A stretch of 15,518 nucleotides of DNA from Acidimicrobiia bacterium. GTDB taxonomy: Bacteria > Actinomycetota > Acidimicrobiia > Acidimicrobiales > Iamiaceae. The position numbers and the translations under genes were made by a program. Location of the stretch: positions 1 through 15,518 of the forward strand of contig JAFBAD010000142.1 of the NCBI GenBank assembly GCA_019247975.1, read 5' to 3'. Shown in pieces: positions 1 to 6,107 of this stretch. The notes below the pieces were generated by a model. It searched no databases and was not told the DNA's origin. It worked only from the letters and a program-made list of their open reading frames with translations. The stretch's first letter is position 1, and each line of letters opens with the position of its first letter.

Positions 1-552
1 GATGAGCAGGTGCACGACGTCCTCGAAGGTCCGCTTGGCCGCGAGGTCGGGCGCCGCGTACTGGCGGTAGTGGTAGAAGCCCTCGGTCCCACGCACGTCG
101 CCCAGCGCGGTCTGCGCCACCACCACGCCCTTGAGGCCCGCCGGCGCCAGGCCGGGCGGCTCGTCGGCCGGCCGCAGACGAGCGAGCGCCATCAGGTCGC
201 GCATCGAGATGATGCCCTTGAGCTCGTCGCCCACGACCACCGGGATGTGGCGGTACCCGCGCTCGGACAGCTGCCGCCACGCCTGGTCGATCGGGCGGTC
301 GGGCTCGACGCACTCGGGGTCGCCGGCCATCCAGTCGTCGACCGTGGACGTCTCCGGAACTGCACCGGCCGCGGTGGCCCGCAGCAGGTCCCGCTCGGTC
401 ACGATGCCCACGGGGTGGTTGCGCTCGACGACCACCGCGGAGCCGACCCGGTGGTCGTCCATGCGCTCGGCCACGACGGCCAGCGTCTCGCCGGGGGCGG
501 CGGTGACCACGTCCTGGGTCATGGCTTCGGCGACGGTGGTGGGGTTGGTCAT
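1..552 (-). CDS. CBS-domain/citrate synthase fusion, 5' part only (runs off left edge)
   Basis: The first 184 codons are visible; the gene continues beyond base 1. Residues about 8-60 and 72-125 form two CBS repeats: the first has VGSAVVVERNHPVGIVTERD, the second has YRHIPVVVGDELKGIISMRD. From residue 139 (GLKGVVVAQTAL, then GFYHYRQYAAPDLA and RTFEDVVHLL) the protein matches the N-terminal part of the citrate/2-methylcitrate synthase fold. It also aligns with the same region of the neighbouring divergent gene (GLEVIVETELTLLD, then YRGWDVAD, then ATFEEIATWL). CBS pairs usually bind adenine nucleotides and adjust an attached enzyme, so allosteric control of a citrate synthase is the inference. 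The catalytic residues lie outside the window and cannot be checked. The ATG at 552-550 has only a weak GGGA upstream and a -10-like box 7 nt away, so it may be leaderless. Family call fairly sure; substrate (oxaloacetate with acetyl- or propionyl-CoA) unknown. Confidence 0.8.
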   Translation of the reverse strand, partial: MTNPTTVAEAMTQDVVTAAPGETLAVVAERMDDHRVGSAVVVERNHPVGIVTERDLLRATAAGAVPETSTVDDWMAGDPECVEPDRPIDQAWRQLSERGYRHIPVVVGDELKGIISMRDLMALARLRPADEPPGLAPAGLKGVVVAQTALGDVRGTEGFYHYRQYAAPDLAAKRTFEDVVHLLI

Positions 553-559
553 GGTTCCC

Positions 560-589
560 ACAGAAGCCCTGGCCACGACATGTTGTCAA
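560..589 (-). promoter_or_regulatory. Putative promoter of the CBS-citrate synthase gene
   Basis: On the minus strand TTGACA (589-584) is a perfect -35 match. It is followed by an 18-nt spacer and TTCTGT (565-560), a poor -10. Seven bases then separate this box from the ATG at 552, which would give a leaderless mRNA. The -35 overlaps the -35 proposed for the divergent gene. The -10 is weak, so the exact placement is uncertain. Confidence 0.35.
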
Positions 590-612
590 GATTGATTGCA
601 TCAATGTAAGGT
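583..612 (+). promoter_or_regulatory. MerR-style promoter and operator dyad of the HTH-citrate synthase gene
   Basis: TTGTCA (583-588) and TAAGGT (607-612) are separated by 18 bp. Most of that spacer is an inverted repeat at 591-605: ATTGAT, then TGC, then ATCAAT. MerR-family regulators typically bind dyads inside over-long spacers (19-20 bp) and realign the promoter. The downstream gene starts with a MerR/excisionase-like HTH, so autoregulation is a natural inference. The -10 lies 7 nt before the GTG at 620. The AAGG at 608-611 could instead be a Shine-Dalgarno for that GTG. The dyad also lies just upstream of the divergent -35 (589-584), so one bound protein could control both genes. Confidence 0.45.
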
Positions 613-619
613 GCGGCTC

Positions 620-1822
620 GTGGCCGAGCCGGAGTGGATGCAGGCCGAGGCGGCGGCGGCCCGCCTCGGGGTCAAGCCCCAGACGCTCTACGCGTACGTG
701 AGCCGCGGCCTGGTGCACAGCGAGCCGGTGCCGGGCACGCGGCGCAGCCGCTTCCTGCGGGCCGACGTGGAACGCCTCGCCGCCCGCCAGCGGGGCGGTG
801 GCCGGGCCCGGGGTCTCGAGGTGATCGTCGAGACCGAGCTCACCCTGCTCGACCCGGCCGGTCGCCTCGCCTACCGCGGGTGGGACGTCGCCGATGCGGT
901 GCGGTCCGGGGCGACGTTCGAGGAGATCGCGACGTGGCTGTGGACCGGCGAGCGCGAGGCGATCGCCTGCGAGTCCCCGGCGGCGGCGCGGGCTGCGGCC
1001 GAGCGGGTCGCCGCCGCGCTCGACGGGGATGGGGTGATGGACCGGCTCCGGGCCGTGGTGCTCGCGGCGCGATCCCACGACCCGCTCCGGGACGACCGGC
1101 GGCCGGTCGCGGTGGCGATGGCCGGCCGGGCGCTCATCGCCACGATCGTCGACACCCTGCCGACCGTCGACGGCGCGGTCGAGGCGCCGGCCGGCTCGTC
1201 GATCGCCCGGCGACTCTGGCCGAAGCTCACCGCCCACCCGGCCGAGCCGGAGCGGGTGCGCCTGCTCGAGGCGACGCTCGTCCTCCTGGCCGACCACGAG
1301 CTCGCTGCCTCCACCCTCGCGGCCCGGGTCACCGCGTCGACCTGGGCGGACCCGTACCTCGTCGTCGAGGGCGGTCTGGCGGCGCTCGGGGGCCCGCTCC
1401 ACGGCGCGGCCAGCAGCGCGGCCCGTGAGGTGCTGCGCGAGGTGGACGGCGGCGTGCCCGCGACCGAGGCGATCGGGCGCCGCCTGCGCGACCACCAGCT
1501 CATCGCCGGCTTCGGTCACAGCGTCTACCGGCAGGGCGACCCCCGGGCCACGCTGATGCTCGAGATGCTCGACGACGTCGGGGCGAGCTCGGACGCGGAG
1601 CTCGACCTCGTGCGCACGATGGCCGAGCGCTCGCTGCCGTTCCCGAACGTCGACTTCGCCATCGCGTCGATGGCCGAGCGCCACCAGATGATCGAGGAGG
1701 CGGGCGAGGTCATCTTCGCCACCACCCGCATCGTCGGCTGGCTGGCCCACGCGGCGGAGGAGTACCGGCACCGGCTCCGCTTCCGGCCGCGCGCGGTCTA
1801 CACCGGCGCCGCGCCGGGCTAG
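620..1822 (+). CDS. Citrate synthase family protein with N-terminal helix-turn-helix
   Basis: About 400 residues. Residues 6-55 form a MerR/excisionase-type HTH (ARLGVKPQTLYAYVSRGLV, then RSRFLRADVERLA). The rest is a citrate/2-methylcitrate synthase fold. The expected active-site residues are present: His226 (DHELAAST), His261 (GPLHGAA), His300 (GFGHSVYRQGDPRA) and Asp345 (PFPNVDF), so it should condense an acyl-CoA with an oxo-acid. Small deviations are GHSVY where GHRVY or GHPVY is usual, and HGAAS for HGGAN. I chose GTG at 620: it has AAGG 8 nt upstream and lies 7 nt behind a -10-like box. A TTG at 596 and a GTG at 611 are alternatives, but the TTG start would overlap the operator dyad. 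It is divergent from a CBS-citrate synthase. The HTH suggests a DNA-binding enzyme, possibly self-regulating; citrate versus methylcitrate synthesis cannot be decided here. Its stop shares CTAG with the convergent sigma gene. Confidence 0.88.
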   Translation: MAEPEWMQAEAAAARLGVKPQTLYAYVSRGLVHSEPVPGTRRSRFLRADVERLAARQRGGGRARGLEVIVETELTLLDPAGRLAYRGWDVADAVRSGATFEEIATWLWTGEREAIACESPAAARAAAERVAAALDGDGVMDRLRAVVLAARSHDPLRDDRRPVAVAMAGRALIATIVDTLPTVDGAVEAPAGSSIARRLWPKLTAHPAEPERVRLLEATLVLLADHELAASTLAARVTASTWADPYLVVEGGLAALGGPLHGAASSAAREVLREVDGGVPATEAIGRRLRDHQLIAGFGHSVYRQGDPRATLMLEMLDDVGASSDAELDLVRTMAERSLPFPNVDFAIASMAERHQMIEEAGEVIFATTRIVGWLAHAAEEYRHRLRFRPRAVYTGAAPG

Positions 1823-2664
1823 CGCATCTTGTCGGGGTTCACGAGCGAGTAGAGGCCGGCCACCTGGCCGTCGATCACCTCGACCGCGGTCGCCAGCAGC
1901 ACCTCGTCGCCGAGGCGAAACACCACACCCGGCTGCCCGTTGATCGTGCGCACGTCGACGGTCATGTGCTCGCTGGCCCGGGCCATCAGGTTCATCACCA
2001 GCCGAGCGACCCGCTCGGGCCCACGCACCGGCCGCCGGGCCGCGTGGTGGTCGGCTCCGCCATCGCTGACGGCGATGACATCGGGCGCGAGGAGACCGAG
2101 CACGGTGTCGATGTCACCGGCCTGCACGCCTTGGAGGAACGCCGCGGCCACCCGCCACGCCTCCTCGTCGGTGGCGCTGAACCGGGGCCGTTCCTCCCGC
2201 ACCCGCTTGCGCGCCCGTGACGCGATCTGGCGGCAGGCGTCGGGCGAGCGCTCGACGACCGTGGCGATCTCGTCGAAGGGGACCGCGAAGACATCCGCGA
2301 GCAGGAACACGACCCGCTCGACCGGGCCCAGCCGCTCGAGCACGGCCAGGAACCCGAGCGTGAGCGACTCGGCCAGCTCGGCCCGCTCGGCCGGGTCGGG
2401 TTCGTCGACCGCGATCTCGGGCAACCACGGCCCGACGTAGGACTCCCTGGTCCGCTGCGCGGCCCGCAGCCTGTCGAGCGCGATGCGGCTCGTCACCGTG
2501 GTGAGCCAGGCGCCGGGCCGCTCGACCGCGGCCTGGTCGGACCGGTCCCAGCGCAGCCAGGCCTCCTGGACCACGTCTTCAGCCTCGGTCCGCGACCCGG
2601 TGATCCGGTACGCGAGCCCGTGCAGTCGGTCCCTCTCCCCCTCGAAGGTCGCGACGGCATTCAC
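1819..2664 (-). CDS. ECF41-group RNA polymerase sigma factor with fused SnoaL-like C-terminal domain (SigJ-like)
   Basis: A protein of 281 residues. Sigma region 2 spans about 5-75 (LHGLAYRITGSRTEAEDVVQ, WLTTVTSRIALDRLR) and region 4 about 100-160 (LGPVERVVFLL, PFDEIATVVERSPDACRQIA). The ECF41 marks are all there in slightly varied form: WLPEI (80-84) between regions 2 and 4 for WLPEP, DGGAD (201-205) for DGGGK, and NPDKM (276-280) near the C-terminus for NPDKL. In this group the SnoaL-like domain (about 168-281) replaces a separate anti-sigma factor and tunes activity. The start is GTG at 2664-2662, whose bases overlap the TGA of the upstream oxidoreductase gene (GTGA), so translation is probably coupled. 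A longer open frame upstream is only a shadow of that gene. It is likely co-transcribed from the ECF41-type promoter at 3979-4005, giving positive autoregulation. Confidence 0.92.
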   Translation of the reverse strand: MNAVATFEGERDRLHGLAYRITGSRTEAEDVVQEAWLRWDRSDQAAVERPGAWLTTVTSRIALDRLRAAQRTRESYVGPWLPEIAVDEPDPAERAELAESLTLGFLAVLERLGPVERVVFLLADVFAVPFDEIATVVERSPDACRQIASRARKRVREERPRFSATDEEAWRVAAAFLQGVQAGDIDTVLGLLAPDVIAVSDGGADHHAARRPVRGPERVARLVMNLMARASEHMTVDVRTINGQPGVVFRLGDEVLLATAVEVIDGQVAGLYSLVNPDKMR

Positions 2665-3938
2665 GCGGCAACTTTGCTCGACGTGGCGGCGGCGAGGCGT
2701 CCCGCGTGGGCGCCGCTGGCCAGCGAGGCGTCGGCCAGCAGCCCGACCGGGCCGACCCAGTCGCCGGCCACGAAGGCCCCGGGCAGCCCGGGGATCTCGG
2801 CGGCCGGACGGCCGGCCAGCCCGCCTCGCGCGGCGGTGGGGATCGCGCCGGTCACGACCATGTGCGCGAGGAACCGCTCCTCGACGATGTCGTCGTCGGT
2901 GACACCGGCGTCGGCGGCCAGCTCGCGGAGGAGCCGGTGCTGGTCGTCGGCCGGCATCGAATCGCCGACGGGCTGGTAGCGCATGGCGTGGACGACCACG
3001 CCGCCCGGGGGAGCGAGGTCGGCCGGCGGGCAATGGGTGTTGAGGTAGAGCGGCTGGTCGACCGCGAACACCCCGGCGTGGCGCGGGCGCCGGCGCAGCC
3101 CGAGCTCGAGGCAGGCGACGGTCGCCGCCGGCCCGAGCCCGTCCCACGCCGCCGGCCGCTCGGCCAGGAGCTGGGCCGCCGCGTCGGGCCCGCCGGTGGC
3201 CACCACCACCGAGTCGACGACGATCGGCCCGGCCGGACCGACGAGGCGGAAGCCGCCGGCCTCGGGCTCGATCCGGTGGACGCCGGCGTTCGTGCGCAGC
3301 TCGACACCGAGGCCGACGGCCGCGGCGGCCAGCCCGTCGACCAGGCTCTGGAAGCCACCGTCGAGGTACTGGACGCCCGACTGCATCGCCGCCTTCACGT
3401 TCATGGCCGCCGCGCCCGCGTCCATCTCGTCGGGGGCGTTGCTGTAGGTCGCGACGCGCACGAGCATCTCGACGAGCTCTGCGACGCGACCCCGGGCACT
3501 GCCGTCGATCCACTCGCGCACCGTCGTGCCGGTCAGCTTGGCCGGGTCGATGCGACCGAGGCCGCCGAGCAGCCGGGCGGTCTGCGCCTTCTCCCGCGTC
3601 GACAGGAGGTTGGTCCGCAGCAGGCTCGCGACGCCGGTCGGCTGCAGGTGGAGCTGACCGCGGTGGCGGAGCATGATGCCGTCGGTCGCCGGCGCGCCAC
3701 CGGTGTCGGTGCGGACCCCGAAGTGCCGGAGCACGTCGCTCCCGGCTCCGCCGATGTACAGCGCCCGCGGGCCCCGGTTGAAGCGGTACCCGTTGCGCAC
3801 GTCGACGGCGGCCCGGCCGCCGGGCCGGTGGGCGTCGAGCACCAGGACGTGGCGGCCGGCCTCGGCCGCACTCGCCGCGGCGGCCAGCCCGGCCAGCCCG
3901 GCTCCGATGACGGCGACGTCGTAGCGATCCTCGGTCAT
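2661..3938 (-). CDS. FAD-dependent oxidoreductase of the phytoene desaturase/amine oxidase type
   Basis: A protein of 425 residues with an N-terminal Rossmann dinucleotide-binding fold: GAGLAG at 12-17, then an acidic strand end (VLVLDAHRPGGRA) and the GGRA-type motif typical of amine oxidases, protoporphyrinogen oxidases and phytoene desaturases. A GD-type FAD motif lies near the C-terminus (GAFVAGDWVGPVGLLADAS). The middle substrate domain gives no clear substrate. No signal peptide or membrane helix is seen. The ATG at 3938 has a strong AGGAGG (3950-3945) 6 nt upstream, which fixes the start. The TGA overlaps the start of the ECF41 sigma gene. ECF41 sigma factors are usually linked to a carboxymuconolactone decarboxylase, oxidoreductase or epimerase gene (COE), so this is probably the regulated partner. 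It could be described loosely as a phytoene dehydrogenase-like protein, but with no carotenoid genes nearby that role is not supported. Confidence 0.88.
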   Translation of the reverse strand: MTEDRYDVAVIGAGLAGLAAAASAAEAGRHVLVLDAHRPGGRAAVDVRNGYRFNRGPRALYIGGAGSDVLRHFGVRTDTGGAPATDGIMLRHRGQLHLQPTGVASLLRTNLLSTREKAQTARLLGGLGRIDPAKLTGTTVREWIDGSARGRVAELVEMLVRVATYSNAPDEMDAGAAAMNVKAAMQSGVQYLDGGFQSLVDGLAAAAVGLGVELRTNAGVHRIEPEAGGFRLVGPAGPIVVDSVVVATGGPDAAAQLLAERPAAWDGLGPAATVACLELGLRRRPRHAGVFAVDQPLYLNTHCPPADLAPPGGVVVHAMRYQPVGDSMPADDQHRLLRELAADAGVTDDDIVEERFLAHMVVTGAIPTAARGGLAGRPAAEIPGLPGAFVAGDWVGPVGLLADASLASGAHAGRLAAATSSKVAA

Positions 3939-3978
3939 GGTCTGCCTCCTGGGGCCTTCGCTCGTGATCTGCCCACTC

Positions 3979-4005
3979 GACGAACGAGGCCCGTTGGTTG
4001 TGACA
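3979..4005 (-). promoter_or_regulatory. Putative ECF41-dependent promoter (TGTCACA-N16-CGTC)
   Basis: Read on the minus strand, TGTCACA (4005-3999) is followed by exactly 16 nt and CGTC (3982-3979). From memory this is the bipartite target motif published for ECF41 sigma factors. It sits upstream of the oxidoreductase-sigma operon and leaves a 5' leader of roughly 35 nt before the ATG at 3938. Its -35 touches the AGG (4005-4007) in front of the divergent truA start, so the two transcription units share this 74-bp gap. Confidence 0.7.
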
Positions 4006-4012
4006 GGTCCTC

Positions 4013-4798
4013 GTGAGAAATGCTTCCCCGGTGACCCGCATCCGCATCGTGGTGGCCTACGACGGCTCCGGGTTCCACGGGTTCGCCGCCAACGACGGCG
4101 TGCGGACCGTCTCCGGCGAGCTGGCCGGCGCGCTCGGCCGCTTCCTCGGCCACCCGGTGGAGCTCACCGTGGCCGGCCGCACCGACGCCGGCGTGCACGC
4201 CCGAGGCCAGGTGGTCACCTTCGACGTCGAGGCCGCGGAGCCCGACCTGGACGGCCTGGTCCGCTCGCTCAACCACCAGTGCGGCCCGGAGATCGCGGTG
4301 CGCGACGCCGAGGTGGTCCCGGCCGACTTCGACGCCCGCTTCTCGGCCCGCGCCCGTCGCTACCGGTACCTCGTGCTGAACCGGCCCCACCCCGACCCGT
4401 TCCTGGCCCCGACGTCGTGGCACGTCGAGCGGCCACTCGACCGCTGGGCGATGGACCTCGCGTGCGACCCGTTCATCGGCGAGCACGACTTCGCCGCGTA
4501 CTGCCGCCGGCCGAAGCTGCGCGACGGGTCGGTCGCCTCGCTCGTCCGGCGCGTGTACGACGCCTCGTGGTCCGACGACGGCGACGGCCTGCTCCGCTTC
4601 GAGATCGAAGCCGGTTCGTTCTGCCACCAGATGGTGCGCAGCATCGTCGGCACGATGGTCGCGGTCGGTTCCGGGAGGTTCCGGGCCGGCGACGTCGCCG
4701 GCATCATCCGCTCGGGCGACCGCGCCCGGGCCGGTGACCTCGCGCCGCCGCAGGGGCTGACGCTCTGGTCGGTGACCTACGACGGCTGGCGCAGCTAG
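4013..4798 (+). CDS. truA: tRNA pseudouridine(38-40) synthase TruA
   Basis: A protein of 261 residues, normal for TruA, which converts U38-40 in the anticodon stem-loop of tRNAs to pseudouridine. The N-terminal strand (RIRIVVAYDGSGFHGFAAND) and the catalytic loop AGRTDAGVHARGQV are seen, with Asp58 as the nucleophile. Further family motifs are FDARFSARARRYRY, GEHDFAAYCR, and FCHQMVRSIVGTM near the end. GTG at 4013 has AGG 5 nt upstream; GTG at 4031 (just before TRIRIVVAYDG) is a possible shorter start with no better ribosome site. In actinobacteria truA usually follows rplQ; here that link is replaced by the divergent oxidoreductase-sigma operon. Its stop is 7 nt from the convergent ilvA stop. 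Confidence 0.95.
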   Translation: MRNASPVTRIRIVVAYDGSGFHGFAANDGVRTVSGELAGALGRFLGHPVELTVAGRTDAGVHARGQVVTFDVEAAEPDLDGLVRSLNHQCGPEIAVRDAEVVPADFDARFSARARRYRYLVLNRPHPDPFLAPTSWHVERPLDRWAMDLACDPFIGEHDFAAYCRRPKLRDGSVASLVRRVYDASWSDDGDGLLRFEIEAGSFCHQMVRSIVGTMVAVGSGRFRAGDVAGIIRSGDRARAGDLAPPQGLTLWSVTYDGWRS

Positions 4799-4805
4799 GA
4801 CCGGC

Positions 4806-6020
4806 TCAGGCGATGAGGTCGACCGAGTAGCCCGACGAGCGGAGGCGGTCGACCGCGACGAGCCGGTGCGCGGGGTCGCGCGTCTCGAGCGTGAGCAGCA
4901 GCTCCACCTGGTCGATGCCGACGGCGACGCCGACCCGGTGGTGCTCGACATCGAGCACGTTCAGCCCGAGCTCCGCGATCAGCGCGGTGATGTTGGCGAG
5001 CGCGCCCGGGTGGTCGTCGACGATGAGCCGCAGCCGCAGGAACCGGCCGGCCGCGGACAGCCCTCGTTCGATGAGGTTGCGGAGCATCAGCGGGTCGACG
5101 TTGCCGCCCGAGAGCACCACGACCGCCGGCCCCGCACCGGGCACCTTGCCCGCGAGCAGCGCGGCGAGGCCGACCACCCCGGCCGGCTCGACCACCGCCT
5201 TCGCCCGCTCCAGCAGCAGGATCAGGGCGCGCCCGATCTCCTCGTCGGTCACGGTGACGATCTCGTCGACGAACGCCTGCACGTGGGCGACGGTCAACGC
5301 GGACGGCGTCTTCACCGCGATGCCGTCGGCGATCGTGTCGATGTGGGGGAGGCGCACCGGTTCCCCGGCCGCGACCGATGCCTGCATCGCGGCTGCGCCC
5401 TGTGCCTCCACCCCGATGATCCGCACGTCCGGGCGCACCGCGTGCAGCGCGGCGGCGATGCCCGACACGAGGCCGCCGCCGCCGACGGGTACGACGACGC
5501 ACTCGAACGCGCTGGCCTCATCCGCGATCTCGAGGCCGACCGTGCCCTGCCCGGCGATCACGAGCGGGTCGTCGAAGGGCGGCACGAGGTGACCGTGGAC
5601 CTCGGCTGCGGCCCGGGCCGCGAGCATGCAGTCGTCGACGGTGTCGCCGACCAACTCGACGTCGGCGCCGTAGGCCCGGGTCGCCTCGATCTTCGGCAGC
5701 GGCGCGCCGCGGGGCATGAAGATCGACGCCTGCCGTCCGGCCAGGCTGGCGGCGAGCGCGACTCCCTGGGCGTGGTTGCCGGCCGATGCCGCGACCACCC
5801 GGGCCCCGTCGGCCGGGAGCGCGGCCACGTGGGTGAACGCACCGCGGATCTTGAACGAGCCGGTGCGCTGGCGGTGCTCGGGCTTGAGCAGCACCGCCCG
5901 GCCGCACATCCGGGTGAGCGTGTCGGCCTCCTCGACCGGCGTGGGGCGCAGGAGCCCGGCCAGGCCCTCCCGAGCAGCCCGGATGTCCTCCAGGCCCACG
6001 AGCTCGACCTTGGTCTTCAC
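4806..6020 (-). CDS. ilvA: Threonine ammonia-lyase (threonine dehydratase), medium form with C-terminal ACT-like domain
   Basis: About 404 residues. A PLP fold-type II enzyme that deaminates threonine to 2-oxobutanoate, the first step towards isoleucine. The PLP lysine is Lys57 (RTGSFKIRGA). SAGNHAQG at 79-86 and the phosphate-binding tetraglycine loop GGGGL at 180-184 follow. Residues about 330-404 (RLRLIVDDHPGALANITALI) form an ACT-like domain that usually senses an amino acid. This layout fits the roughly 400-residue threonine ammonia-lyase family rather than the 500-residue form. GTG at 6020 sits 8 nt after a -10-like TAGCCT, suggesting a leaderless message. GTG at 5999 with AAGG 8 nt upstream is an alternative start. 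The gene lies opposite to the ribosomal-protein cluster, between truA and rplM, so it interrupts that block. Catabolic (TdcB-like) use cannot be excluded. Confidence 0.93.
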   Translation of the reverse strand: MKTKVELVGLEDIRAAREGLAGLLRPTPVEEADTLTRMCGRAVLLKPEHRQRTGSFKIRGAFTHVAALPADGARVVAASAGNHAQGVALAASLAGRQASIFMPRGAPLPKIEATRAYGADVELVGDTVDDCMLAARAAAEVHGHLVPPFDDPLVIAGQGTVGLEIADEASAFECVVVPVGGGGLVSGIAAALHAVRPDVRIIGVEAQGAAAMQASVAAGEPVRLPHIDTIADGIAVKTPSALTVAHVQAFVDEIVTVTDEEIGRALILLLERAKAVVEPAGVVGLAALLAGKVPGAGPAVVVLSGGNVDPLMLRNLIERGLSAAGRFLRLRLIVDDHPGALANITALIAELGLNVLDVEHHRVGVAVGIDQVELLLTLETRDPAHRLVAVDRLRSSGYSVDLIA

Positions 6021-6038
6021 CGGGATCGAGGCTACGCT
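6010..6038 (+). promoter_or_regulatory. Putative rplM-rpsI promoter
   Basis: TTGGTC (6010-6015, four of six bases of TTGACA), a 17-bp spacer and TACGCT (6033-6038). This predicts a leader of roughly 60 nt before the GTG at 6108. The leader can form a small hairpin between GGCCGC (6052-6057) and GCGGGCC (6068-6074, one bulged G). Leaders of rplM operons are autoregulatory in some bacteria, but I see no match to a known leader motif. The -35 overlaps the first codons of the divergent ilvA. Confidence 0.5.
6029..6034 (-). promoter_or_regulatory. Putative -10 box of the ilvA promoter (leaderless)
   Basis: TAGCCT on the minus strand ends 8 nt before the GTG at 6020, the spacing of a leaderless transcript. 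No good -35 is seen 16-18 bp further upstream. It shares two bases with the opposing -10 of the rplM promoter. Confidence 0.4.
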
Positions 6039-6107
6039 GGTCCGTCGCCCTGGCCGCCCCTTCGGCAGCGGGCCGTCCCCACGAATCGGAAGTCCCAGGA
6101 TCCTCGC

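Noticed and set aside
10..609. Plus-strand open frames over the first 600 bases
   Set aside because: The minus strand encodes clear CBS repeats and a citrate synthase N-terminus here; the plus frames have no recognisable domain.
2661..3938. Calling the flavoprotein a carotenoid phytoene desaturase
   Set aside because: The fold matches, but there are no phytoene synthase or other carotenoid genes nearby, and the substrate region is not diagnostic.
1819..4047. A single 742-codon minus-strand fusion ending in the sigma factor
   Set aside because: The part upstream of 2664 is Arg-rich nonsense out of frame with the real flavoprotein gene. The GTG at 2664 overlaps the flavoprotein stop and gives a normal ECF41 N-terminus.
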